From positions 1-50,623 of the forward strand of contig CAJKLD010000018.1 of assembly GCA_905200645.1 (NCBI GenBank): a DNA stretch of 50,623 nt, read 5' to 3'. A model generated the notes under the pieces. It searched no databases and had not been told where the DNA came from. It was given only the letters and a program-made list of their open reading frames with translations. This stretch comes from an uncultured Phascolarctobacterium sp. Its GTDB lineage: Bacteria; Bacillota; Negativicutes; Acidaminococcales; Acidaminococcaceae. Of the stretch, positions 1 to 6,688 are shown one piece after another (position 1 is the stretch's first letter; each line of letters starts with the position of its first letter). Position numbers and translations under genes: made by a program.

Positions 1-214
1 TGCCAACTTTCTCATAAGGCAAATTATCGGCTCCACGAAAAATGAAGGATGGATTTTTTTCTTTTTTTATTTTACCCTCTTTGATAAGCCGTTCTTTTTC
101 TTTACGAATTTTTTCCAATAATACCGAAGCTGGTTCATCATTTGGGTCTTGCGGAACAAGTTTTCCTTGCACAGCCATTTGCAATATAGAATTTTTTAAT
201 TGCTGGCCATTCAT
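1..214 (-). CDS. hsdS: Type I restriction-modification specificity subunit HsdS, N-terminal part (cut by the left window edge)
   Basis: Translating the minus strand from an ATG at 214 gives an open frame running off the window, beginning MNGQQLKNSILQMAVQGKL, with VPQDPNDEPASVLL and later FRGADNLPYEKVG. This is the characteristic N-terminus of HsdS proteins, the subunit that recognises the target DNA and docks two HsdM and two HsdR subunits. The start codon overlaps the hsdM stop by four bases (ATGA), implying translational coupling. Only about 71 codons are visible, so neither target-recognition domain can be read. The gene follows hsdR and hsdM in one operon. Confidence 0.88.
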   Translation of the reverse strand, partial: MNGQQLKNSILQMAVQGKLVPQDPNDEPASVLLEKIRKEKERLIKEGKIKKEKNPSFIFRGADNLPYEKVG

Positions 215-1695
215 GCTTTTTCCTCCAAATCAATGCCCAATATTTCTGTAATTTGCGCCAAAATACGGTCAATATCCGCATTTAAGCTGGCGCGTTTCTC
301 TTGATATTGCTGAATCAATTCTTTAGGCGGTAAAATTTCTTCTTCCTCATGTGGATACCCGCACAGGTCTATATTATAGTTTTTGGTGGCAATTTCTTCT
401 GCGGTATATTTTTTTGCCTTATCAAAGCCGTCTATATTGATTTCTTCTCGATTATTCCACCACTCCATAGCCGGTGCAAAATGCTTTAGCTCCATAGGTT
501 TGGTTTTAGAGAAATTTTTATATCCGTCAGGCATATCAAGACGATAGAACCATGTTTCTTCTGTCGGTTTGGTGCGGTCAAAGAATAAAATATTAGTAGT
601 AATAGAAGTATATGGTGCAAATACGCTGCGGGGCATACGAATTACCGTATGCAGGTTAAATTCTGTAAACAGTTTTTTCTTAATAGCAACTTTAGCATTA
701 TCTGTACCAAACAAAAAACCGTCCGGCAAGATCACTGCGGCGCGCCCATTCTTGCGCAAGCGATACATAATCACGGACATAAACAAATCAGCAGTTTCGC
801 TACTTGCCAAATCAGACGGAAAATGATTTTTCACTTCTGCTTTTTCATTGCCGCCGTAAGGAGGATTCATTAAAATAACGTCAAACTGGTCATCTTCCGT
901 ATAATCCAAAACATCTTTCAACAAAGAATTATCATGGTAAATTTTAGGTACATCTATTCCATGCAGCAACATATTAGTAATGCACAGCATATAGGGAAAC
1001 TGCTTTTTTTCAATGCCAAAAATGGATGTTTCGTAAGCCTTTTGGTCTTCGGTAGTTTTAATCTTTTGCTCCAGCTCTTTCAACCAGCTTGTAAGAAATC
1101 CGCCCGTGCCGCAGGCAAAATCTGCAACCTTTTCGCCAACTTTAGGCGCAATCATCTTGGCCATAAAATCGGTAACTGCGCGCGGAGTATAAAATTCACC
1201 AGAAGACCCGGCGCTTTGTAATTCTTTTAAAATAGTTTCGTAAATTTCTCCAAAAGCATGGCTTTCCTCGTAATCGCCAAGGTCAAGCTCGTCAATAATA
1301 TTGATAATCTGACGCAGCAAAACGCCGTCTTTCATATATTGATTGGCATCGGCAAAAGTAGTTTGCACAATAGCTTTTTTAATGGGAGTATTAGCGTCAA
1401 CTGGCAAAGTTTTCAGTGTGGGAAACAAAGTATTGTTTACAAAATCAAGCAGCTTATCGCCTGTCAGCGCCTTGCCGGTATGGTCATCTACAGCCCAATT
1501 CTGCCAACGACATGCTTCGGGAATAATGGAAAGATAATTTTTATCATCCCACTCCCAGTCCTGCTCCTTAGCGTCATATACTTTTAAAAATAACATCCAG
1601 GCAATCTGTTCAATTCTCTGGGCGTCGCCGTTTATACCCGCGTCGTTGCGCATAATATCGCGCAATCTTTTTACAAATCCCGATAGATTACTCAT
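211..1695 (-). CDS. hsdM: Type I restriction-modification DNA methyltransferase subunit HsdM
   Basis: This 494-residue protein is an N6-adenine DNA methyltransferase. An N-terminal helical domain (about 1-130) precedes the Rossmann-type methylase fold. Visible motifs are GEFYTPR near 166-172, the AdoMet-binding FACGTGGF near 193-200 and the catalytic NPPYG near 277-281. With HsdS it methylates the recognition site; with HsdR added the complex cuts unmethylated DNA. It starts 3 bases after the hsdR stop, with a GAGGCGG-like ribosome site inside the end of hsdR, and overlaps hsdS by 4 bases. Length and motifs are intact, so the gene should be functional. Confidence 0.95.
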   Translation of the reverse strand: MSNLSGFVKRLRDIMRNDAGINGDAQRIEQIAWMLFLKVYDAKEQDWEWDDKNYLSIIPEACRWQNWAVDDHTGKALTGDKLLDFVNNTLFPTLKTLPVDANTPIKKAIVQTTFADANQYMKDGVLLRQIINIIDELDLGDYEESHAFGEIYETILKELQSAGSSGEFYTPRAVTDFMAKMIAPKVGEKVADFACGTGGFLTSWLKELEQKIKTTEDQKAYETSIFGIEKKQFPYMLCITNMLLHGIDVPKIYHDNSLLKDVLDYTEDDQFDVILMNPPYGGNEKAEVKNHFPSDLASSETADLFMSVIMYRLRKNGRAAVILPDGFLFGTDNAKVAIKKKLFTEFNLHTVIRMPRSVFAPYTSITTNILFFDRTKPTEETWFYRLDMPDGYKNFSKTKPMELKHFAPAMEWWNNREEINIDGFDKAKKYTAEEIATKNYNIDLCGYPHEEEEILPPKELIQQYQEKRASLNADIDRILAQITEILGIDLEEKA

Positions 1696-1698
1696 ATT

Positions 1699-4032
1699 TT
1701 ATACCGCCTCATCTGCATAAATCACTGCTTCCAGCTCTTTTACCGCTTGCTCATATTTATCCCTGCCGCCAAAATATTCTGCAATTTTAGTAGGCTTGCC
1801 AAATTTCCGCAGCGGGTCAAGCTTTAAAATTTCCGTCTTTTCTATTTCGTAAATACCGATATTCATATATTTATCTAGCAGAGCCTCTAAAACTTCTTTA
1901 GCAACGCCGTTATATTTACTTAAAAAATCGCGTTTTTTTACGTTATTAACCCGTTCTTTACGAGTTAAAGGTTTTTTATCAAAGGCTATATGACAAATAA
2001 AATCAAAATCGTCAACATCAGCCATATTTTGCTCTGCTTTCATCAGTTCAAGGTCTATGCCGCGCTCTAAAAGCAGTTCTTTAATTTTGGCTTTCTTTTC
2101 TTCTTTTGACCACTGCCTTATAAAATTATCCAGTGACGCATATTCACCGCGAACATTTTCCTTAGTGTAATCAACTATGCTTTCTTGTCTAAGCAATTTG
2201 CCGTTAGCGTCGTAAACAGATACAGTTTTATTGATAATCTTCACCTTACAGCCGTCAATCCCAACAATAGGTTTGGAATTTGGATTATCCGGAGGGGTCA
2301 CTGGTTTAGGCGGGTCAATAAGTTCAGGAGTTGGAGGTACACCACTAGGCTTAAAATCAGGATCAATTTCAATCGGTCCATCCCAATCCGGATCGGCAAA
2401 TAATCTAGTTACATTGCGAAAATCCATTACTACAAAATAAATTTTACCTTCTTTTTCGCGCAGTCTTGTACCACGACCGATAATTTGCTTGAACTCGGTC
2501 ATAGAACCAATCATTTCATCCAGTACAATCAGCTTGGTCATTTTGCAATCTGCACCTGTGGACAACAATTTGGAAGTAGTTGCAATAACAGGATAAGGAG
2601 AAGAAACCGAAATAAAATAATCCAGCTTCTTTTTTCCATATTCATCACTGCCTGTAATGCGCACAACATAGTCAGGATTTTCTTTGACCATATCAGCGTT
2701 AAGATTTACTAAAGCCTGACGCATACGTTCCGCAGCATCTTCCGTTGGACAAAAAACAATAGTTTTAGCCATACGGTCTGTACTTTTCAGATAATTGGTA
2801 ATTTCCGCCGCAACTTGCTGAATGCGGTCTTCAATAATAATGTTATAATCGTAATCACTATTAGTATAAATGCGATCTTCAATTTCGTTACCGTGAATAT
2901 CTCTTTGTCCCTTATACGGACGCCAGCCGTCACCAATATCGGTCATAATATTGATAACCTTAAACGGCGCAAGAAAGCCATCTTCTATGCCCTCTTTCAA
3001 GCTGTATAGATAAACGGGCTCACCAAAATAATTTAAGTTAGAAACATATTTTGTTTCTTTAGGCGTTGCAGTCATACCAATTTGAGTAGCAGAATTGAAA
3101 TATTCCAAAATTCTGCGCCAACGACTTTCTTCTTTCGCAGAACCGCGATGACATTCGTCGACAATAATAAGATCAAAAAAATCCGGCGTAAATAATTCGC
3201 TGAAATGTTCCTTATCATCATCACCAACTAACTGCTGATACAAAGAAAAATATACTTCATGAGAAGTAATGGTACTTTTATTGTCTTTAGCTACATTGAT
3301 TTTATGAATAACCTTTTCCAAAGGCGCAAAATCCTGCTGAATAGATTGGTCAACAAGAATATTACGGTCAGCAAGATAAAGAATTTTGCGTTTCAAACCG
3401 CTTTGCAGCATACGATAAACAATCTGAAAAGCGGTGTAGGTCTTTCCCGTGCCGGTAGCCATTACAAGTAAGATACGATTTTGTCCTCTAGCTATGGCAT
3501 CCACAGTTCTATTTACTGCAATTCTTTGATAATAACGCGGCGGATAAGTATTTTGACTGCTGTAATAAGGTTGTTCGATGACTTTTTCTTGAAGCGGAGT
3601 TACGCCTTTTTCTAATTTAAATCGAGCTATTAGTTCCATTTCAGTAGGAAACTCGTCTAGCGCAAATACTCTTTCTTTGCCTATCAAAAAATCATGTTCG
3701 GCAAAACCGTCGCCATTAGAGCTATATGCAAACGGTAAATCCAGCATTTGAGCATAAGCCATAGCCTGCTGTAAACCATGAGAAATACTGTGTTTATTAT
3801 CTTTAGCTTCTATAATAGCAATCGGATTATTAGTATTTAGATAAAGGATGTAATCTGCGCGCTTGGGTTTTTCACGAAACGCAAAATTACCTTTTAAATT
3901 GATTTTGCCATCTGTAACTTGCGTTTCCATAGTAATTTTGCTTCTATCCCATTTGGAAGTAAGCGCAGGAGTAATATACTGCAATTTAATATCTTCTTCG
4001 GACATTTCTTTTTTCGCTAAAATTGTACCCAT
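1699..4032 (-). CDS. hsdR: Type I restriction endonuclease subunit HsdR
   Basis: This is the restriction and translocation subunit, about 777 residues from the ATG at 4032. That start is preferred over an upstream ATG at 4071 because it has AAGGAG eight bases upstream. An N-terminal nuclease domain shows D60 and E75-A-K77 (PD-(D/E)XK type). A superfamily 2 helicase follows, with Walker A ATGTGKT near 192-198, DECH near 292-295, a TATP motif soon after, and a GRGTRLRE motif further on. The C-terminus resembles the EcoEI HsdR C-terminal domain. It is the first gene of the hsdR-hsdM-hsdS operon and looks intact. Confidence 0.95.
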   Translation of the reverse strand: MGTILAKKEMSEEDIKLQYITPALTSKWDRSKITMETQVTDGKINLKGNFAFREKPKRADYILYLNTNNPIAIIEAKDNKHSISHGLQQAMAYAQMLDLPFAYSSNGDGFAEHDFLIGKERVFALDEFPTEMELIARFKLEKGVTPLQEKVIEQPYYSSQNTYPPRYYQRIAVNRTVDAIARGQNRILLVMATGTGKTYTAFQIVYRMLQSGLKRKILYLADRNILVDQSIQQDFAPLEKVIHKINVAKDNKSTITSHEVYFSLYQQLVGDDDKEHFSELFTPDFFDLIIVDECHRGSAKEESRWRRILEYFNSATQIGMTATPKETKYVSNLNYFGEPVYLYSLKEGIEDGFLAPFKVINIMTDIGDGWRPYKGQRDIHGNEIEDRIYTNSDYDYNIIIEDRIQQVAAEITNYLKSTDRMAKTIVFCPTEDAAERMRQALVNLNADMVKENPDYVVRITGSDEYGKKKLDYFISVSSPYPVIATTSKLLSTGADCKMTKLIVLDEMIGSMTEFKQIIGRGTRLREKEGKIYFVVMDFRNVTRLFADPDWDGPIEIDPDFKPSGVPPTPELIDPPKPVTPPDNPNSKPIVGIDGCKVKIINKTVSVYDANGKLLRQESIVDYTKENVRGEYASLDNFIRQWSKEEKKAKIKELLLERGIDLELMKAEQNMADVDDFDFICHIAFDKKPLTRKERVNNVKKRDFLSKYNGVAKEVLEALLDKYMNIGIYEIEKTEILKLDPLRKFGKPTKIAEYFGGRDKYEQAVKELEAVIYADEAV

Positions 4033-4238
4033 TTTATATTCTCCTTTTATAATAGTGCTTCTTATAATCATAAATTATCGGAAGTTATACTATAAAATAT
4101 TTGACAAAACACAGGTCTTACTCTTTAAACACTTTATTAAATATCAAACCAACACTTTATAACAAAGCTTTTCACTACTTTACAACTTCATAGGCCGTTC
4201 GCAAATAAGCCGGCATAAATCAAAATTAAAATTTTCCT

Positions 4239-4266
4239 ATTATATATTATATCACACCATTGACAA
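4239..4266 (-). promoter_or_regulatory. Candidate sigma-A promoter for the hsd operon
   Basis: Read on the minus strand, TTGTCA (4266-4261) and TATAAT (4244-4239) are separated by 16 bases. This would give a leader of roughly 200 bases before hsdR. The 316-base gap between hsdR and the next gene (4072-4387) otherwise holds only AT-rich sequence and the terminator listed next. Confidence 0.5.
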
Positions 4267-4332
4267 CTACACCAACGCTCTATTATTATAGAAATTTTCT
4301 TTTTGCTGTAAGCTATTTTTCTTAAAATCTAC

Positions 4333-4374
4333 ATAAAAAAATATCCCAACATACCGTAAATCAGTACGCTGGGA
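4333..4374 (-). terminator. Intrinsic terminator after the toxin-antitoxin-like operon
   Basis: On the minus strand TCCCAGCGTAC pairs with GTATGTTGGGA (11 pairs, two of them G-U), followed by a run of T residues. It lies just downstream of the 4388-4774 gene and upstream of the hsd promoter, separating the two operons. Confidence 0.8.
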
Positions 4375-4387
4375 CACAATTTTTTAC

Positions 4388-4774
4388 CTATATATCATTT
4401 CCACCTAAACTAATAACCATCAATTTGCATTGCAAAGCACACCTTGCGTTAAATATTTTTTCCGCATCAGATTTTGCATACATGTTATGAATTTCTTCTA
4501 ATACATCTATAACAATCTTCACATCATCTTTGCTTATTTTGGGTGGTTGTTTATTTTCTAATATCAACTTGATAGCCGAAAAAAATATTTTTGCTTTTTT
4601 GTATTTAGCAACCAATGGATTTTGTATAGCCAATATCCCTAAAATATAATCAGTCGCACTCTGCACCATCTCAACTGTTATTTTTTCATCGTTTTTAGTA
4701 AAAAGCACTGCTTGGGGTATAATCTTACGTAAATTTGTATTCACTTTATAGCCCATAATATATACGTCACTCAT
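4388..4774 (-). CDS. Protein of unknown function in the nucleotidyltransferase/HEPN operon
   Basis: I do not recognise this family. The ATG at 4774 (MSDVYIMGYKV) is chosen because AAAGGAGG lies just upstream; an in-frame ATG at 4810 extends the frame but lacks such a site. The product is about 128 residues, soluble, without signal peptide or membrane segments. It is mostly predicted helix, with a Lys-rich middle (KYKKAKIFFSAIKLILENK) and a short Cys-containing C-terminus. It begins 13 bases after the HEPN-like gene and ends at a strong terminator, so it is co-transcribed with that pair and may be an accessory part of the same module. That role is inference only. Confidence 0.7.
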   Translation of the reverse strand: MSDVYIMGYKVNTNLRKIIPQAVLFTKNDEKITVEMVQSATDYILGILAIQNPLVAKYKKAKIFFSAIKLILENKQPPKISKDDVKIVIDVLEEIHNMYAKSDAEKIFNARCALQCKLMVISLGGNDI

Positions 4775-4787
4775 TGTAATACCTCCT

Positions 4788-5219
4788 TTAGGTTTTCTGC
4801 ATTTCGTCATCCCAACTCTCGCTTACTGCCTCCGCCTCTTTCTCAACAAGCGTATGCAGCAAATTTGCAAATGCGGGAATAAAACTGTCACGAATAAGAA
4901 TTATTAAAGCGTCAATATCTTCTTCACTATATTCGTGGGTAGCCACGTTTATTTTTTTGTGCATGAGTATCCACACTTCGGAATCAGAAATAAAGCCGCA
5001 TTTGTAAGCTAATTTTAAAATACTAAGCGGCGAACCGTTTTCAGTGCCGCTCACATTATGCAGCCGCAAAACAGCCTGCAATGCCTTCCACGCCAGTTCA
5101 AATGTCAGATTAAATTGCCCTACAATACCAGTTCTATAAATTACACTTTCCTTAGCCTGTGCAAAATCAGCTTCTTTAAGTGCAGTTAGACTTGCTGAAA
5201 AATTATCAATCTTTTTCAT
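4788..5219 (-). CDS. HI0074-family (HEPN/HepT-like) nucleotidyltransferase partner protein
   Basis: This 143-residue all-helical protein matches the family annotated as 'nucleotidyltransferase substrate-binding protein, HI0074 type', with FNLTFELAWKALQ near 36-48. It is the usual partner of a minimal nucleotidyltransferase, encoded upstream and overlapping it by 14 bases. In HepT toxins the RNase site is an R-x4-6-H motif. Here the aligned segment reads INVATHEY (90-97), so the histidine (95) and asparagine (91) are present but the expected arginine is isoleucine, preceded by two lysines. Whether it is an active RNase toxin is therefore uncertain. Confidence 0.85.
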   Translation of the reverse strand: MKKIDNFSASLTALKEADFAQAKESVIYRTGIVGQFNLTFELAWKALQAVLRLHNVSGTENGSPLSILKLAYKCGFISDSEVWILMHKKINVATHEYSEEDIDALIILIRDSFIPAFANLLHTLVEKEAEAVSESWDDEMQKT

Positions 5220-5496
5220 AGATTACGATACCGTCCCTTTCAATTTCCTTTTGCAGTTCATCTGAAATATGTCCGTCAAAATCAACCACATCAAACATCA
5301 GCAGCGTATGCGCCTGCTCGTCTATTTCTAGACTAAATTCCGCAGTATTACCACCGCTTACCGCAATATCAATATCGCTACGCTCGCTGTGAGTTCCTCT
5401 TGCACGGGAGCCAAATAAAATTACCTTTTTTATTCCGTATAATTCAGCATATTTTTTTATATCTTGCAAAACTCTGTCAGGCAGATTATATTTCAT
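5206..5496 (-). CDS. Minimal nucleotidyltransferase (MNT/MntA-like, possible antitoxin)
   Basis: This 96-residue nucleotidyltransferase-fold protein has the signature VILFGSRARG near 25-34 followed by SDIDIAV, placing the metal-binding aspartates at 41 and 43. In HepT-MntA systems this enzyme adds AMP groups to the HEPN partner and neutralises it. The ATG at 5496 is preferred over a TTG at 5502 because GGGAG lies nine bases upstream. It is the first gene of a three-gene operon and overlaps the HEPN-like gene. Family assignment is firm; the antitoxin role is inferred from the pairing. Confidence 0.88.
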   Translation of the reverse strand: MKYNLPDRVLQDIKKYAELYGIKKVILFGSRARGTHSERSDIDIAVSGGNTAEFSLEIDEQAHTLLMFDVVDFDGHISDELQKEIERDGIVIYEKD

Positions 5497-5545
5497 GGCC
5501 AATCGCTCCCGGTTGCTTGCGGATTTTATTTTTCAGCTCATGAGC

Positions 5546-5564
5546 GTTTTGAATATCTCAAAAC
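5546..5564. promoter_or_regulatory. Palindrome in the leader of the MNT/HEPN operon (candidate operator)
   Basis: GTTTTGA and TCAAAAC form a perfect 7-base inverted repeat with a 5-base centre. It lies between the promoter at 5598-5626 and the nucleotidyltransferase start. Toxin-antitoxin operons often autoregulate through such palindromes; no direct evidence is available here. Confidence 0.4.
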
Positions 5565-5597
5565 ACTCCCAAGTAATACCTAGCATCTTTTTTAATT

Positions 5598-5626
5598 AGT
5601 ATATCATACTATCGTCTATCTGTTAA
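5598..5626 (-). promoter_or_regulatory. Promoter of the MNT/HEPN operon
   Basis: On the minus strand TTAACA (5626-5621) and TATACT (5603-5598) have the ideal 17-base spacing. The predicted transcript starts about 95 bases before the nucleotidyltransferase ATG. Confidence 0.6.
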
Positions 5627-5686
5627 ATTTTTCTAAGCGGCTGTGCCTTAAATAAGTACGCCACAACTTCAATTTAAACTATCCCA

Positions 5687-5852
5687 GCGCATTTATATAT
5701 CGCGTAGTGAAGATAGCGTTTTTTAGCGAGCGAGGGCAGGGAAGCATAGAAATCGAGCAATGTTTGAGCGTAGCGAGTTTTGCGAGATTTCGTTCTGCTT
5801 CCGCCCGCAGCGAGCGTAAAAAAACGCGTTGAACGAGCGATATATAATGCGC
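5687..5852. repeat. 166-bp imperfect inverted repeat (long stem-loop)
   Basis: The outer arms pair GCGCATTTATATATCGC with GCGATATATAATGCGC. They continue inward through a T-run/A-run pair, GAGCGAGGGC against GCCCGCAGCG-type sequence, GGAAGCA with TGCTTCC, and GAAATC with GATTTC. The stem is about 65 pairs with mismatches. Short overlapping frames on both strands here have no ribosome sites and are products of the symmetry. The gap from 5497 to 5997 contains this element, the MNT promoter, a hairpin at 5895-5919 and a tRNA terminator. Confidence 0.75.
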
Positions 5853-5919
5853 ACAGTAACAGCATTGGTAGCACATTCTTATCGCAAACATTTGTTCCCG
5901 TCGCGTTTCGTGACATGAA
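5829..5919 (+). repeat. Dispersed intergenic repeat, copy 1
   Basis: It begins TTGAACGAGCG, runs through an AT-rich ATATAT stretch, and ends about 65 bases later in a hairpin TTCCCGTCGCG-TTT-CGTGACATGAA (5895-5919). A related copy with the same start and a perfect version of the hairpin lies at 28315-28393. It overlaps the right arm of the long inverted repeat. Confidence 0.55.
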
Positions 5920-5934
5920 GAAGCATTCATACGT

Positions 5935-5974
5935 TAGAAAACAAAATAGCAGCTACACTTCCGCATAGCTGCTA
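5935..5974 (-). terminator. Terminator of tRNA-Ser
   Basis: On the minus strand TAGCAGCTA pairs with TAGCTGCTA (5947-5974), followed by TTTTGTTTT. It lies 24 bases past the tRNA 3' end. Confidence 0.8.
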
Positions 5975-5997
5975 AAAATTTATTTTTAAATTTTATT

Positions 5998-6089
5998 TGG
6001 CGGAGATGGTGGGATTCGAACCCACGGGCCCAGCTAAGGGCTGACCCGATTTCGAGTCGGGCGCGTTATGACCACTTCGCTACATCTCC
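5998..6089 (-). tRNA. tRNA-Ser (anticodon CGA)
   Basis: Cloverleaf read on the minus strand: acceptor arms GGAGATG and CATCTCC with discriminator G and encoded CCA, anticodon stem CCCGA/TCGGG around loop CTCGAAA (anticodon CGA, reading UCG), a long class II variable arm and a TTCGAATC T-loop. The large variable arm and anticodon agree on serine. It is a single gene with its own terminator. Confidence 0.95.
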
Positions 6090-6170
6090 AAAATTTCGTA
6101 CAAAATTAACGCACAACCTGCTGCTTACAAATCAGTTGCTGTATCGTAAGCCATAATCTGTACTAAATTA

Positions 6171-6686
6171 TTATAGCTGATTTTTTTCCTCTTGGCAACA
6201 CCCTGCCGCAGTCTGTTGCTTTTTCGCTTTATTTTCTTTACGGCGACGCTGAAAAAAATTTTTCATCACCTGCGCGCATTCTTCCTCGCACACGCCGCTG
6301 ATAACCTCCGCGCAGTGATTGAGATTAGGATTGGTGATAATATTAAAAATTGATTCCGCTCCGCCCGCCTTTACGTCGGGACATCCATACACCACCGTAT
6401 CTATGCGGCTGTTGACAATAGCGCCGCTGCACATGGGGCATGGCTCCACCGTGACATACAGCGTGCAGCCGCTGAGACGCCAGCGTCCCAATTTTTTGCA
6501 CGCTTCCTGAATCACGATAATCTCTGCGTGCGCCGTGCTATCCTGCCAGCTTTCGCGCATATTGTGCGCCACAGCAATAACTTCGCCGCCGCACACCAGC
6601 ACTGCGCCGATGGGAATTTCACCGATTGCCGCCGCCTTGCGCGCTTCTTCCAACGCCAAGCGCATATATTCCTCATGAGCAGCCAT
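6171..6686 (-). CDS. tadA: tRNA-specific adenosine deaminase TadA
   Basis: TadA converts adenosine 34 to inosine in tRNA-Arg(ACG), an essential wobble modification. The deaminase zinc site is visible as HAE (53-55) and PCPMC (82-86), with the substrate-contacting HN at 41-42. The ATG at 6686 is chosen because GGAGG sits seven bases upstream, inside the end of the ABC-F gene; upstream in-frame codons would overlap that gene. The product is about 171 residues with a Lys/Gln-rich C-terminal tail past the usual family end. It is co-transcribed with the ABC-F gene two bases upstream. Confidence 0.93.
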   Translation of the reverse strand: MAAHEEYMRLALEEARKAAAIGEIPIGAVLVCGGEVIAVAHNMRESWQDSTAHAEIIVIQEACKKLGRWRLSGCTLYVTVEPCPMCSGAIVNSRIDTVVYGCPDVKAGGAESIFNIITNPNLNHCAEVISGVCEEECAQVMKNFFQRRRKENKAKKQQTAAGCCQEEKNQL

Positions 6687-6688
6687 AA

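Noticed and set aside
42..251. Plus-strand frame of 69 codons at the left edge
   Set aside because: It is antisense to the hsdS start and hsdM end, both of which have clear family signatures.
5674..5968. Three overlapping short frames on both strands
   Set aside because: They arise from the long inverted repeat; none has a ribosome site and the sequences are unlike proteins.
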